Positions 22,322 to 36,109 of a stretch of DNA of 64,000 nt are shown here, one piece after another. The notes beneath the pieces were generated by a model. That model searched no databases and was not told where the DNA came from. It worked only from the letters and a program-made list of their open reading frames with translations. Numbering within the stretch: the first letter of the stretch is position 1; every line of letters starts with the position of its first letter. The DNA is from Talinum fruticosum (taxonomy: Eukaryota > Streptophyta > Magnoliopsida > Caryophyllales > Talinaceae), in the NCBI GenBank assembly GCA_021018815.1, contig JAITYX010000017.1, forward strand, positions 2,356,001 through 2,420,000, in the 5' to 3' direction. The position numbers were made by a program, and so were the translations under genes.

Positions 22322-23888
22322 ACCAATTATCAAGAAGGTGATTAACCTGCAAAAGAAAACGGTACACAAATGTCGTGTATGCTAGCAAAATAATGCCAAA
22401 AGTTATATTGTAATTTTAATTTATTTGTGAGCCAAAGTTACAGTGTTGTAATTTAATTTATGTAATATTGTGATTTGTGGGTATGCTACCAAAATAATGC
22501 CAAAGTTATATTCTCATTTATGCAATATTGATTATGATGGTCAATTGGGAAATTTTGGTCAATATCCCATTATCTCCCCTTAATGCGTGTAAAACTAAAA
22601 CCATATCAAAAATCAATATATTAGACAATAATCATTGTATGATAATACAAAATATATAGCGTGCACGAAATGATGTTTAAAACATAATTTATGTTCATTA
22701 AAGAAACAATTGCAATTATATAAAGTTCATAATAACCCCCAAGTACTGAGTATTTGGGCATTTTTTTCATGTGTATGCCCGCAAGAAATGGGGAAAAAGA
22801 AATCATGCTAATCCATTAAAGCCACATGGAGCTATATCTTTTCAACAACGGTAGGCAATTTTAAATTTTTTTTTTTTGTTAATTTCTTCCTCTTAGAAGT
22901 CAGAGCATTAGATTGTATTGTATAAGTGTAAACATAATTAGCACATTAAATTGGAATTATAAAATCTTTAACAGTGATTAAAGTATTAGAAAGTGTATTT
23001 TATTGTACTTGAAGATGCCTTATGTAAATGTCCCTTTAAGTTGAACCTAAATATGAATTTAAAGTATGAACTCTAAATAAATAAAATTTATTATAGAATA
23101 CAAGTATGCTTCTTGTATTCTATAATAAATTTTATTTGTTTTTAAGACAATCTGTTTATTCTAATAAGGAATCCAAAAATTTAATTTAATTTTTTAGTGC
23201 CTTAGATCACCAAAAAATTATGATATCATATTTTAAAGGCTAATAATCATCATCATGTGATCGACCATGAGTAATATTCTCAATAACACCCAATTTCTAA
23301 GGGGATGGTTCACCTTCAATAAATTAAGGTATCATAAAAGTGTCATATAAGAAGACAAGAATATGTAGAAGATCTTCTTCAATAACCCCAAAATGCCAAC
23401 TTTTATAATAGATTGGTAGTAAGCAATGAGTTGCCTCAACATCCTATGATTTTAGATTGATATTTTCCATAAAATGCAAGCCAAAAATCTTTTTTTTAAA
23501 TTTTCTGCCCATTCTATCAAAATTATGATGCCATCGATCGAAAATAGACCCAACTATTGTTATTGTAAATTATAAGGTATCTCTTTATTAGTTTTAAAAG
23601 ATCAACTACCTAAAAATTGTTGTACTCAAGTATTAAGGTATGGTTATTTTTAATATTTTCACACAACAAAGCTCCAACTAAAAGTTCATTTTTTAATTTT
23701 ATTTTATTTTATAAAACAAGTCAAACTGACAAAACTGTGTTAGAACTTGAAATTAGGAGGTTAAAAATAAAAATAAAAGAGGGAAAAGAAAGAGTTAATT
23801 CCTTCCTCTGTTTTTGCGGGGGTTTAGATTTGGATTTGGAAGCGAAGAAAGGTGGTGCGAATCCCAGTTTAGATTGGAGAAGCAAACA
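22322..23888. other. Region between chitinase 4 and AP4M
   Basis: The chitinase 3' flank contains a duplicated segment (GCTA(G/C)CAAAATAATGCCAAA...TTATATT, near 22380 and 22482). A perfect hairpin at 23.1 kb is listed separately. Beyond about 23760 lies the AP4M 5' leader (purine-rich, then TTTTTGCGGGGG). No further gene is seen. Confidence 0.6.
23079..23137. repeat. Perfect 26-bp inverted repeat with 7-nt loop
   Basis: The left arm 23079-23104 (AAATAAAATTTATTATAGAA and six more bases) is the exact reverse complement of the right arm 23112-23137. The loop is TATGCTT. The arms are strongly AT-rich. It could be the core of a hairpin MITE or a cruciform-forming site. A microRNA origin is less likely given the base composition and short arms. 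Confidence 0.9.
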
Positions 23889-26800
23889 ATGATATCGCAG
23901 TTCTTCGTTCTCTCTCAGAGAGGCGATAACATCGTCTTCCGTGATTGTAAGTCTTTCTCTCTCCTCCTTCTGATCGATCTCACCCCCTTCCCTTCTTCTT
24001 CCCGATCGCAATGTGCTCCTTCCACTCTCCCTGTTGAATTTATTCGAACATATACGATGATCTTCAATCGCTGCTTTTTTTTTCGTGTATTCGAGTATTA
24101 CGGTTCATCTTGTATCGTTTACTCGATCAAATTCGTCTCTGACACTGTCTTGAGCTGGAGAATTTGCTGTTGGAAGTTGTCTCTGTTAGTTTTTGATTCC
24201 GATTTATGCGTTTTTGTTTGATTTGATTGTTTTAGCTCCAATGAAGGGTGATAGATTACAGTGATTTGTTTATTTGGAAGTGCAAGTGTGAAGGAGCGTC
24301 AAATCCTGGTTTGATTAAACCCTAGGTAGCTCTAGATGTGTGTACTATGTTTTGGATCTTCGGTCTTGTTTTGCATTTCCTCTGCTATAATGTGTGGATT
24401 TGATTTCAATGAAAGTGGAATTAGAAGGCTGGAAGGGACATTGATGGGGGAATTTTCAGGTTTGGCTTATAGGAGATGAAATCAAATGGATTGCTTAAGT
24501 GCCGGACTGTGTTTATTGGTTTTGAAGTTTTAGGCCAATTGATGCATCGAATAGCAGGTCTAATAGGAACCGATGACTTGGATAAGGTGCCGTGTATCAA
24601 ACATGATACCCTTCTGTAGTTGGGTGCCATATGAGATACATTGCATTGCTAGATTCAAAAGGTTAAATAGAGTTGATAAAGTAAACATTCCTTTCTGTAG
24701 AGCACTAGTTTTCCAACCATGGCAAATTTGAATTTAGCAGATCCATCTTGATTTCCAGAAAAATTGTGTTATTTCTGTGCACTTGAGAAGTTTGGGAGAC
24801 AACAGTTTAAACTAAAATCCCTATATGTGTAAGCAAGCACTATGTTACGTGCACACATATTGGTTGGTCTTCTGGTGTAGTGAATTTCATGATTGGCTGG
24901 AAACGTATGTAATATGGTGGATATTACATCATCTTATGGATCAAATATAGTCAACAATTGCACATAGCAATCTGTTTTGCTAAAAAGATTGAAAAAGTTT
25001 TTGCATTTTATGTTTGAATTAGAAAAGTACAATGCTGCGTTGTACAAAGCTGGACTTTTTCCAATCAGTGAAAACTCATCTGGTGACTCATGAGGTGTTA
25101 AAAACTTGGCATTCATTAACTCTTCCATTGCTTTGGATGCTGGACAACATTCTAGTTCTAGATGAAAAGATGTATAAAATCACTCATTGTTTTGGCTATT
25201 TCCGCATCTGTTCTGTTGGAGAGCGTTTAGTTAGCAAGTCTCACAGATACATATTGATATACTCTATATGCGTATCTTGAAACAGATCGAGGGGATGTGC
25301 CAAAGGGAAGTACAGAGATATTTTTCCGTAAGGTGAAGTTCTGGAAAGAAGATGGAGAACAGGAGGCACCACCTGTCTTTGTAGGTATTCTCTCTCTTGC
25401 TCTTTAATTTTTTTTCCCTCTATTGACTCCTTGGATGAAGCTTCTGTTTATACTATTAGAAATAAAGCTAAATGGAGTATCAAGGACAAGGAGTGAAGAT
25501 TTCCTTGAGATATCTTGTGTTGAAATCAAGTTTATTCTGATTTTATTACGTCCTTACCCAAAAGCACCAATCTTCAGCATGCATAATATGTTTTTGAAAT
25601 GGTTTCTTGAGGAATTCAGTAAGAGTGTAGATTTGATAGTTTATTGGTACAAACTTTTTGAGTCAAATATAAAACCTAACATATATAGAATCATAGATAT
25701 ATCCTGAACCTGTTGATTAGGTGGGTTTTCATAGAAGAAACATATTAGAGTGATGAAGGAGACATGTTAGAGGTGGTTCAATTAGTGATTTGGTGAACAA
25801 TTTATCTGTCAAGCTAAGGTTTAATGTGGAGGCATCAGTGCAACTTATTGAGAATCTAACTTTCCAAGCAGTTGAAAAACCACTATTCAAGACGCCTTTT
25901 AGCCTTAGATTATAGGTGACTAAAGAAAATTTTCTCTCTAATTTTTCATCTGCATGTATGTGTGGAATAACAGGCAATCAGCACTTTCAAATCTAAGGTC
26001 CAAAGGAAACAGCCTCTTTCGAATTTAGTTCTTAGGGGCAAAACTACTAACATTAGACCCCTCATGCCCTGCTCCAGGATATATTTTTGGGGGCATTTGT
26101 TAGCTATGGTCAGCAATTTATCGAGATAAGAATCAAAGAGCTTCAAAAGGATGTTCAATTATCAATTTGATTCTTTAATAGGTTTCTTCTTTCTTGTGAT
26201 TATGCTGTTTGTTCCTTGTATCCCCTACCTTTTTTAAAAAAATTAATCCTAATTATTTAATGTTTTGCGAGCCATCCTTCAAGTTTTTATTTTATAATTT
26301 ACAATTTACTGTTGCAAATTACATTGTGATGTGAACTAACTCTTCTAAAGATCCATTTTACCTCGAGGTGTTTCTGTCGTTTGCTTCTCAATTATTGTAT
26401 CACTTTTGAGGCAGATGTTGGACATACTCAATTGTGATAAAAGTATTTTCCACTAAAATCAGTTTTATCTGTGTTCCGATCAACAGAATGTAGATGGAGC
26501 AAATTACTTCCATGTGAAGATTGTAGGACTATTGTTTGTTGCAACTACGAGAGCCAATGTGTCGCCTTCACTTATATTGGAGCTCCTCCAACGAATTGCC
26601 CGTGTTATTAAGGACTACCTTGGGATTCTGAGTGAAGAGTCTCTGAGAAAAAATTTTGTGCTTGTTTATGAGCTTCTTGATGAAGTAATTGTAAGTAATT
26701 CTTTAACAATAATTCAATTCGAAGGACTCTTTTGTTCTTGGACTATACCTCATGGCGTTTCAGTTAGCTACTGGTGCAGAATATCAATTGTGATGTGTTT

Positions 26801-29800
26801 GTTGAGTGCTGTTGCAATTGACATGCTACTGAATGCATATATATGGCCAGCATTCATTCATCTCTTTGCATGTGTATTAAGGGTCCTTAATTTTCTGGGG
26901 GTATTGGAAGTGAAAAGTTCATTTTGGGACCTTAAAGTATAGAGAAACAAGGTCACATTCCCCTTCAATTGATGTTTCCTTTGTAGGATTTTGGTTATGT
27001 ACAAACAACATCCACTGAAGTGTTGAAGTCCTACATTTTCAATGAGCCAATAGTGGTTGATGCTGCACGTTTTCCTGATCTTGGGCCTGCCTCTATTTTT
27101 GCGGTATGGATTCAATCAAGTTGCAAGTTCCGTCTTTCTTCTACCAAAAAATTTAAAAATCAAAAAAAAATTTCCCTATTCTTTGCAAGCCCATGAGTTT
27201 CATCTGGCTCATTGGTTTTTGGATGGATGCAGCAAGGAACCAAAAGAATGCCAGGGACTGCAGTGACAAAATCTGTGGTGGCAAATGAGCCTGGAGGTAG
27301 GAAGAGAGAGGAAATCTTTGTTGATATCATTGAGAAGATAAGCATTACATTCAGTTCCAGTGTGAGTACATAATACTTGAATCAAATTTATATATCTCTT
27401 CATTTTATCACTGCTACATTTTCCTGCTACTTAAGTTGCATGCAGAGATTTTTTTTTTTTTTTTTGGGAGGGGGTGGTGTGCTGCCAGCTTGTGCTGTTG
27501 TGGCTCATTTGTCTTGTTAGAACACCTGGGTCTATTTTTCCTTGTTGTTGATATGTCTCTACTTGGGCTCCAGGATAAGGGATTTGCCTCAGTCATGACT
27601 AAGTCAACCAAAAAACGTAATGATTGAGAAGATCACTCTGATATGATCTGAAGAGATGCTTTTTACATTTTTCTCTCTTAGGCCACCAAAGTTCTCACAA
27701 GTGCTGAAATCTCTGGAGCTGTCTATGCTGTTTGTTAGTTCTTGTCTTTTTCCACTGGCCATTTTGGTCCATATTTCAATGACAATCCTATCCTTACAGG
27801 GATATATTTTGACTTCAGAAATTGATGGCACAATTCAGATGAAGAGTTACCTTAGTGGTAATCCTGAGATTAGATTAGCTCTAAATGAGGATGTAACTAT
27901 TGGAAGAAATGGAAACTCAGCATATGGTATTTTCTTAATCACTTCTAATATTTTGTTTTTTGAACGCAGCTCAATGATCTCTCATTTCAAGTCTTTCCCA
28001 TATTATTTATTGTCTGGGTTGAAGCATTCTATAGGTAATTGACCTGTTATCATTCTTTGCAGGATATAGTTCAGCTGGATCTGGTGCAGTGATACTTGAT
28101 GATTGCAATTTTCATGAATCAGTCCACCTTGATACCTTTGATTTAGACAGAACTTTAAGCCTGGTTAGTGAAATTTTGAAGATTTGTTCAGCATTATTTC
28201 TGCAGTGCCTTTTGATTTATTTGCCTTTCTACAGGAATACATCATTTCCTCCCTACTTCTTTCAGGTACCACCAGATGGTGAATTTCCAGTTATGAATTA
28301 CCGTATGACTCAGGAGTTCAAGCCTCCCTTTCATATTAATGCACTGATTGAAGAAGCTGGAGCACTTAAGGTGTTATATCTGTTACGATTATGCCTTGCA
28401 ACTATTTACCCTTTTTTCCCTTTATTTGCTTGCTGCTTTGTCTGCTGTTATTTTCTATGAAACATTAAGCTATCGTTGGAGGAATAGAATGTTGGGTACT
28501 TTTAAGTAGATCTCCGGGCTTTAGGGTGGTAGTTTGAGAAAAATAGAGCCTGGAAAGATTGACAAAGTTGCTTTGTCCTGTGCTGGGTTGATATTTTGCT
28601 AGAAAAAGTCCATTGAGTCCTGATTTTCTGTAGTACTTTAAACTAAATTTGCAAAAGGGAAACCAGTTGAACTTCGGAGGATTTATTTGAAGCAAGCATT
28701 TATTTGGGCTTAATTTTGGTGGAAAATCGTGAAGAAAGGAGGGTTCAAGATTTTAGTCTTTCATTTCTGTGCTATCTTAGAACAGTGGATGTATCAGCAA
28801 TTCAGCATCAATTGCCTGCATATTTTCCTGGAAGAGATAATCAGATTTTTCGTTCTTGCTCTAGATGTCACTTGGCACTTGGTTACTTGCCAACATAAAG
28901 GGCAAAGACTAATGAAAACAACAAGCAATTCTTCTGCATTTTTTCTGTAAGGCAAAATGCGAATGTTGTACAGGTTATGCTGCATCTTATTGAGTAGACT
29001 GATTGGATAGAATGCATTTTTGAAAGTTCATAGTAATTTTCCTGCCTTTGTTTTCACTCTAGTCTTTTTCTACATTGGATGCCCCCCCAGTTGCCTTGCT
29101 TTCATGTCTGTTTTCTTATTTGTCTGCTGTGCATTGTTTGTTTTTTTGTAACCTCCCATCCTCACTTTGAAGTTGGCTTTTCTTGTTTGGATAGGCTGAA
29201 GTGATCCTCAAAATTCGTGCTGAATTCCCATCAAGTGCCACTGCCAATACTATTCTTGTTCAAATGCCTGTGCCAGCTTATACCACAAGGTAAGAGTATT
29301 GTCTGACCTCATTCACAACTCCTCGTGGTTCCATGGAGAAATCACTGAGCATTATATTTTATAGATCTTGTGGCACCGTTTTCCTTTTCTTTTCTAAGAG
29401 TGTGTGGATGGAATGACTAAGCTTCTGAAACAGACCTGGAATTCTGCCCCTACCTGGTTACCTAGACTGAACGACCCTAAAGCACACCAAGCCAAACAGG
29501 AAATAAGCTAAATATGACTTTGTCCTGAACCAAATTGCCCATGGCCAGAGATAGTTTTCTTGATCCTTATTGACTTTTTTCTGTTCACATGTTTATTGGA
29601 CCAACTAGTAATGGCAAGAGCATGATATTAATCAGAACATGAAACCTAACCGAGAATAGTGGGATTTGAAACCAAACTGGATAACCTATTTGCAAGGTCT
29701 TTGACCATGCATGGCTTTGTAGATGTTGAATTTCATTCCAATAAAAGTACTTAATGTAAGAAGCATGTCTATCAATGTGGTCCCTGTAAGAGTATATGTG

Positions 29801-30852
29801 TCAACGTACCTAATTATTATCTAAAATGCATGTAAGGATTTTCCTTGACTTATGCTGATTTGATGAATATTCAGAGTGAGTTTTGGATTGGAACCTGGAG
29901 CAGTTGGACAGACGACTGATTTCAAGGAAGCAAACAAGAGAATTGAATGGAGTTTAAAGAAGGTGAAGTGTCTGCTTTATGTATCAAGATATTTCTGAAC
30001 AATTGCTCGTAAGAAAGGATGCAATATCTTAACTGCTGCTGTAAATGTTTATGTTTGTTGATTATCCAACTATGTCTAACAGATAGTTGGTGGAGCTGAA
30101 CATACATTACGTGCAAAACTGACATTCTCACAGGAGTCACACGGTAGGATATCTTCCTTTGAGTGACTAAAAAAATAGGAACAGATTATACAAAGGAGTC
30201 TGAATGAGTTGCTGTTAATGCTACCAAATTTTGATGAATTTCCGTCCATTGTTTCAGGAAACCTTACAAAAGAAGCTGGACCTGTTAGCATGAACTTCAC
30301 AATACCGATGTACAATGCTTCAAGACTTCAGGTAGCACTTCTGTTGTCATGTCTCAGCTATTTAAATGCAACTTTGACATCATGATTGGATGTTGGCTGT
30401 CTCTAGTTTTTGTGGTGGGCCAATATTTCTGCCTCTTTAGAACCTATGGTATGATCAGTAGTTCAGTGCTGTTATCACAGATATTAAAATGCCATTTATA
30501 TAGTCTACATTGTTGTGTTCGTATTAGAGGACACTTCATTTAGGGTTAAGCTTGCACTATTGGATTTTGAGGGCAATTTATGCTCATTTGTACACATGAA
30601 GCTATTGTTTTGGTCTAGTATTGAGCTGGTTTAAGATCCGCTCGACTCCTGGGAAATTATTGCTCAAGTTTGTGTTGGGAGCTGTCACCTGGGGCGCTTA
30701 TTAATGTTTGTCGAAATTCCTTAAATTCTCATCATCCTCGATTTTCAACGCAGGTGAAATATCTGCAGATAGCGAAGAAATCGAAAGCCTACAATCCGTA
30801 TCGCTGGGTGAGATATGTTACCCAGGCAAATTCCTATGTTGCTCGTATATGA
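23889..30852 (+). CDS. AP4M: AP-4 adaptor complex subunit mu
   Basis: This is the medium subunit of the AP-4 adaptor, which sorts cargo at the trans-Golgi network and reads tyrosine-type signals through its C-terminal domain. Thirteen exons: 23889-23946, 25286-25380, 26487-26690, 26987-27103, 27233-27361, 27800-27926, 28063-28163, 28266-28370, 29195-29289, 29875-29962, 30083-30143, 30258-30331, 30754-30852. All introns are GT-AG and the total is 1353 bases (450 residues), the usual length for plant AP4M. The longin-like N-terminus begins MISQFFVLSQRGDNIVF. The linker contains RMPGTAVTKSVVANEPGG. The mu homology domain starts near GGRKREEIFVDIIEKIS, includes DGTIQMKSYLSGNPEIRLAL, and ends NPYRWVRYVTQANSYVARI. 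There are no frameshifts or stops, so the gene appears functional. Confidence 0.96.
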
Positions 30853-33131
30853 TGCAGTTGGGTCCTCTATGTTTAGCAATCAGCAATTCAACATCCTCTG
30901 GCTGCTCCTGATCCTGATCAAGATTGAGATCGTGAGAGAGATAGAGATAGAGAAGTCAAGTCAGTATGCTGTTCTGAGTTCCACCAAATATGGCAAACAG
31001 ATAATTGTGTAGGTGAGCAACCCAATCAATGTCGGGTACCCCATAAGTCAGAGGGCACTATTATTCAATATAGTGCACCGGAGTTTATCTATCCAGTTTT
31101 TGGTTTCTATTTTGAAAAAGAATACCTCCCATTTTATACCCACAAGTCAAAAGTCCCCCTTTTGTGATGATGATTTACATTTGAAATAGAAGTAATTCGC
31201 CACTTGTTTCCAAATCCCAATAGAAGTAAAAGATGAAGGCGAAGGTCAACTACAGCCAGCCATGTCAAAACCTGCTGTTTGAGAAAGTAGCTAACAGTAA
31301 CGGCTACTTGTGTTTTCATTGGCTACTGAAACTCCACATTTCTCAAATTTGTTTGTATTTTTTTTTTTTTTGGTTTTGTAAGCCCATGCATGATTATTCT
31401 TTCCCTTTTGAGTAAGAAGAAATGGAAATTGAACCTGCAATCTTGACTTTATCAGCTGGGATGGGAAGCTCTTATTCAGATGGTTTTTTTCATTTACTCT
31501 TTTGGTGCTTTTGTTTATAATTAATTAAAATTGTAGTTTGGTGGTTGGGAGAGGGGAGAGTAATTGGATTGAATTCTCGAAAAGGGAAGGCAAACTTGAA
31601 ATCTTCCACTTCCATTCAACAATTGGGAATCTTTTGTGCAAATTTTTACAGCTGGTGATAAATCACCACCAGCGGTAAAAGTTTCTGGTGGGTGAGAATA
31701 TCAACTCTTGGATTTTTTATTTCAACTACAAAGGATTCAAATCCTGTGTAAATTTGTACTTGAAATTTAAAATATGTGTTTTTTATTTAAACAAAAAATC
31801 CGAAGAGTCTTAAGATAATCGTATAAGAAATCCCATATATAATTCAATTTCAACATACACTCAGATTGACCTATTAAACACCTATGAAGTTGTGATATTT
31901 TCTATACAGAGTATGTGATAATAAACTTCTTTTTTAAAAAAAAGTACTAGATTAAAATATTTTATGTCAACTAGAAAATAGGTTGGTTCACTTCAGGTCG
32001 ATCTATTTAAGAAATAAGCCAATTTCGTGTCAGCCTTGAATGTAACTTAGGTTTACTCAAAATTGATCAATAACATGTTTTCATGTAAATTACATTAGTT
32101 TCAGGCTGGTAACAATTTAATTCGTCAATGTTTTGCTTAATAATTTTACACCGAATTTGAGTTGTATTATCATATTGGATCACACGTTTTCAGTTATAAA
32201 TAAACTGAGAACGGTATAAAAGTAATATGTTAATATAACTCCCTCCCCACCCCCAACCACCACCAAAAAGCACATTAAATCATAAATTTTACCATTGCCT
32301 ACAGCGAACGAGGATCATCTACCGTTACGATTTCAAGTTGTTAAAAGATTTAGGGGAAAAAATTTGATAAAAAATTTTCAGCAAATTTTCAATGGATCCT
32401 CTTTCGTCTATGCCACGGCGGAAGATAAACTAAGATGTAGGGCGGGGGGGTTGGGGGTTCCCATAAAAAAATTCAGTGATTTTTGTTAATTTATTTTGTT
32501 AATTTGAGTTTTTGTTTGTGACACTTTAGTGTCTGAATTCACCCTATATAATAATTTATTATATAATGATTTGGTGTAATAATTTGGTGACATTTGTTTC
32601 TAATTTATTACTGTTAATCAGGGGAAAAAAAAAAACAAACATTGTTATAATAATTTATTTGTCCCTCCATGTTAGAGTAATATAGTTCTTTTGACATTTT
32701 AATTTGTACTATTTAATTACTTGACATCTTGATTATTAATTTTTATAAGTATATATTAGAAAAAAAAATACAAAACTATATTTGCCCAACTTTTTTAAAC
32801 CATCTCTGTTTCACCAAACCTTCCCTCATCAAAGGAAAAGCTTACCATTTTCACTTTTACCATTTTGGTGAAGTCCAATCGCCATCGCCATCACTTTTCT
32901 CCCTTTCTTCCAGTGAAATATTCAGCCAAATAAGGTAAAATATTAAATGTGTCCTTTGCATTAAGAAAAAAACAATACTGCTTATGATTAAAGTATATTG
33001 CTTTGTCATTGTATTCATAATTTTGGCCGATAAAGCCGTTGGAGCAACACACATATTGTTGTATGTACAAATTTGGCATTTTGGGTGTCTTTGAAACAAC
33101 CCAATCTCTGTCTCACTGCTTGAAAATTATA

Positions 33132-33397
33132 CTCTATCCGTTTCAAAATACATGTCGTTTTAAAGTTATGCAAAAATAATAAGGAAATATAAAATTCATG
33201 ATAAATTTTATGTTAAAAGACTAAATTGCTCCTATATTTCATTGGAAATGAAGAAAATTAATTTTAAAAAAAATAAGACAATTAATAAGGACAAAATTGA
33301 TAAACTAGAATTAATATATAATTAGAAATGTAAAGTGATAAGTATTGTATAACGGAAAAAATTAGTTAAAGTGACATATATTGTGAAACAGATAAAG
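33132..33397. mobile_element. Stowaway-like MITE, copy A
   Basis: The element is 266 bases long and non-coding. The left end CTCTATCCGTTTCAAAATAC and the reverse complement of the right end (CTTTATCTGTTTCACAATAT) form terminal inverted repeats, and the element is flanked by TA on both sides, as expected for Tc1/mariner-type insertions. Related copies lie at 44706-44957 and 47199-47447 in the opposite orientation. Confidence 0.7.
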
Positions 33398-34261
33398 TAT
33401 TATAATTTTTTTTATGTGTAAAAATAAAGTGGTTACATTCTTGAAAGTAGGTTTGAGTTGTTAGTTACCCAATCTAAGTTGCTACATACTTTATGCCATG
33501 TGGGAAATGAATTATCAAGTTAGTTTAAATCACATCTGAATTCTTTAAGAAATCAACATCGTAATTTGATGATATATCCCCCACCCTCAAAGTAAAAGGA
33601 GACATTATAAAAATATGAAATGCAAAGTACAAATATAATGATAAACAATTCTAAATAAATACTCTTATATCAAGCGAGTGATGATCGATACTCAACTCTA
33701 TTCTAATTTTATGTGTCGAAACGTTTAGTTTGACTAGTTTTAGAGTTAAGGAATCGAATTTTTATAATTATTTATTGAGATAATTTTATTGTAACGTTTG
33801 ATTTACTTTTACTTATTGGCCTATTAATGCTACACTACATAAAAATTTAATGTAAAATAACTAGAAAAATGAGGGAGAAATAGAACCTTTTCCATCATAC
33901 TAAAAATACATCAAAATTAACATTTATACCATCGTACTCGAATTCATTCCAATCTACATGCTCTTCTCAGAAGGTTCTTCGAAGGGTAATTGGGTCCCAC
34001 CCATTAGGTGGTTTTGTGGTAATTTACACATATTATTATTGATGTCAAAAACAATATTTTTTGGATTAAAATGTCGTCTGCGTGTCAAAATCCAACTAAT
34101 ATGGGCGAAGTAGTAATAATAAGAGAAACGTATGAGATTGTGATGGGCCATCCATGTAATGGCAATGCCGATAATTGAAGTGTCTGACTTTAGAGATTTT
34201 GGACCAAATTCATTGGTCTTACGTACGCAAATATTATCATTAATTTTCAGCATTTCTCAAC

Positions 34262-34470
34262 TTCAAACCCCATCCTCTCACTCTCACCACCACACGCCCA
34301 TTCTATTATTCCTCCTCTCCGTGCAGGTGAAGTTAATACCACCACCTAAAACTAATTCCGGTTTCGATTTCGATTCTCAGCCAGATAATTATATTCAAAT
34401 GTTGGATCTGATAGATGTTAGATCTCGAGTTGTAAAAATTTGGACCAAACTTAGTTGTTTACTAGTCTAA
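34262..34470 (+). other. Orphan exon-like fragment of unknown origin
   Basis: A CT-rich stretch with an acceptor-like TCCGTGCAG (near 34327) is followed by an open frame of about 48 codons. It contains PPPKTNSGFDFDSQPDNYIQ and MLDLIDVRSRVVKIW and then stops. The wording looks protein-like rather than random, but I do not recognise the family and find no neighbouring exons. It may be a captured or left-over gene fragment. Confidence 0.2.
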
Positions 34471-35019
34471 ATTTATTTCAGATTTTCAGCTTAAATTGGT
34501 TTATAATACTCAAAAAAAAAAATTTAATCTCTAAAACACAAATTGAATTAGCTCATCATTGCAAAGAGATAAGAGTTTTCTGTTATTACTTTTTTGAAAA
34601 AAATGTGTTTTTCTATTTGGAGAAAGCAATGGCTATGTATATTTCTACCAAAAGAATTAAAAAAAAAACTTAAATGCCTCAACTATAATCATATGATGAA
34701 AAAATAAATAAATTCTAGGCTAATGTTTTTTTCTTTATAGTGGACTGTGTAGGATTATCTATAATGAATTGGAGTTTAGCTTAAATGAGATCCTTTTTTT
34801 CTTAAATTAGAAAGTCATTATTAATTTTCATATTTATAAATCATATTAATGTAAGTTTAAACTGACATATAATAAGAAACAGATATCTTCGAAATACATA
34901 TAAGACGTTCTAAAGAAATACGATTACTTTAAAAAATGACACTTTTAAATTCAACCCAATTAGGATCCTAATGAGAGCCCAAATGCAAAGTGAAATTCAC
35001 AAACTAAATTCTCACAAAT

Positions 35020-35123
35020 TGTAGAGCTTCCTCCTCAAAGAACCCAAGACAACAAGGGAAATTATATTGTTCAAAGGACCAAGCCTAGAGGTGGTTATGT
35101 CAAATTCAATTTTGATGGCAAAT
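35020..35123 (+). mobile_element. LINE RNase H-domain scrap
   Basis: The frame reads ...RTKPRGGYVKFNFDGK then stops. This matches the typical start of the C-terminal RNase H-like domain in plant LINEs (P-x-G-x-x-K-x-N-x-D-G). It is too short to be functional. Confidence 0.45.
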
Positions 35124-35130
35124 AACTGAA

Positions 35131-35234
35131 GCACCATCACAGGTTAATTACATTATCGAATATATAAAGACAGTTATAGCAAGCACCATCACAGGTTAAT
35201 TACATTATTGAATATATAAAGACACTTATAGCAA
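35131..35234. repeat. 52-bp tandem duplication
   Basis: Two head-to-tail copies (35131-35182 and 35183-35234) of a 52-base unit that starts GCACCATCACAGGTTAATTA differ at two positions. It lies directly behind the LINE scrap. Confidence 0.9.
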
Positions 35235-35873
35235 GGTCTATGACTGTCACATTTTAATCATACTTTTCGGAAAACAAATGTTATAGCCGGTTGGATGTCG
35301 AGATTTGGTAACTTTACTTTGGTAGCAATTTTATAATCTTGTCAAACGTTTAAATTTTCCTCTAATATATTATTCACAAACGATAATTTAGGTAGAACAC
35401 TTAGCATAGAGAATTGTCTAAAATTATTATTTTTAATAATAATTTTTTAATATTTATTATTAATTAATTAAAAAAACGAGCAGTACTGATACGAGGCGGC
35501 CTAACTTGATCCCAAAAAGAAAAATCTCAATTCTTCGAGGCACTTTCTCTCTCTTCCTGCTCTCCCACTGTAATGAGAAAACAACACACGGGGAGGCTTC
35601 TCTCTCTCTCTCTCTCTCTCTGTCATCATCATCATCATCATCATCTGTGTCTGCGTCGTCGTCGTCTCTGCCTCTGGGCGTGTATCGGTGCAATCAAGTG
35701 GAGCCTACTGCTTCCTTCCCTTCTCTCTCTCTTCTCTCTCTCTCTCTCTCTCTCACCGCCTGCGGCCTTTAGTCGTCTTTACTTGGTTTCAAAGCTCACA
35801 CACCTCCCCTTTCATTTTCTCTCTCCTCATTATACCCACCTTCCCCTTTCCCACCACCTTCCATTTTCTTCCT

Positions 35874-36109
35874 TATAAACAATTCCCCCTCTCCCTTCTC
35901 TCATCTTTCGTGTTTCTCCCCCTCCATACTCTCCCTCAAATCCCAACCCAATCCCCAGAAGATTACTATAATCCATAAAAGTTTAAAATTACCCAAAACA
36001 TCCTATTTCCCCCATTTCTTTAATCCCACTGGTTTCACCATTTTTTTAATCAAATTAAATTAAATTAAATTAAATTAAATCTCCCTCCCTCTCTCTTGCT
36101 CTCTCCAAG
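35874..36109 (+). promoter_or_regulatory. AHL promoter TATA box and CT-rich leader
   Basis: TATAAA (35874-35879) lies 235 bases before the ATG. The preceding 300 bases contain (CT)n, (TCA)n and further (CT)n microsatellites (about 35600-35755), and the leader remains pyrimidine-rich. Pyrimidine-rich initiator regions and CT microsatellites near transcription starts are common in plant genes. A pentamer repeat (AAATT)n, 36052-36079, lies in the leader. Confidence 0.5.

Larger units (their letters stand above)
30853..35870. other. Intergenic region between AP4M and AHL
   Basis: No convincing gene is seen. The stretch holds the AP4M 3' flank, a Stowaway-like MITE, an orphan exon-like fragment, a LINE RNase H scrap and a 52-bp tandem duplication, each listed separately. 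The remainder is AT-rich without recognisable content. Confidence 0.6.

Noticed and set aside
35506..35978. Ser/Leu-rich and His-rich open frames before the AHL gene
   Set aside because: They are translations of CT and TCA microsatellites in the promoter and leader, in overlapping frames, without domain similarity.
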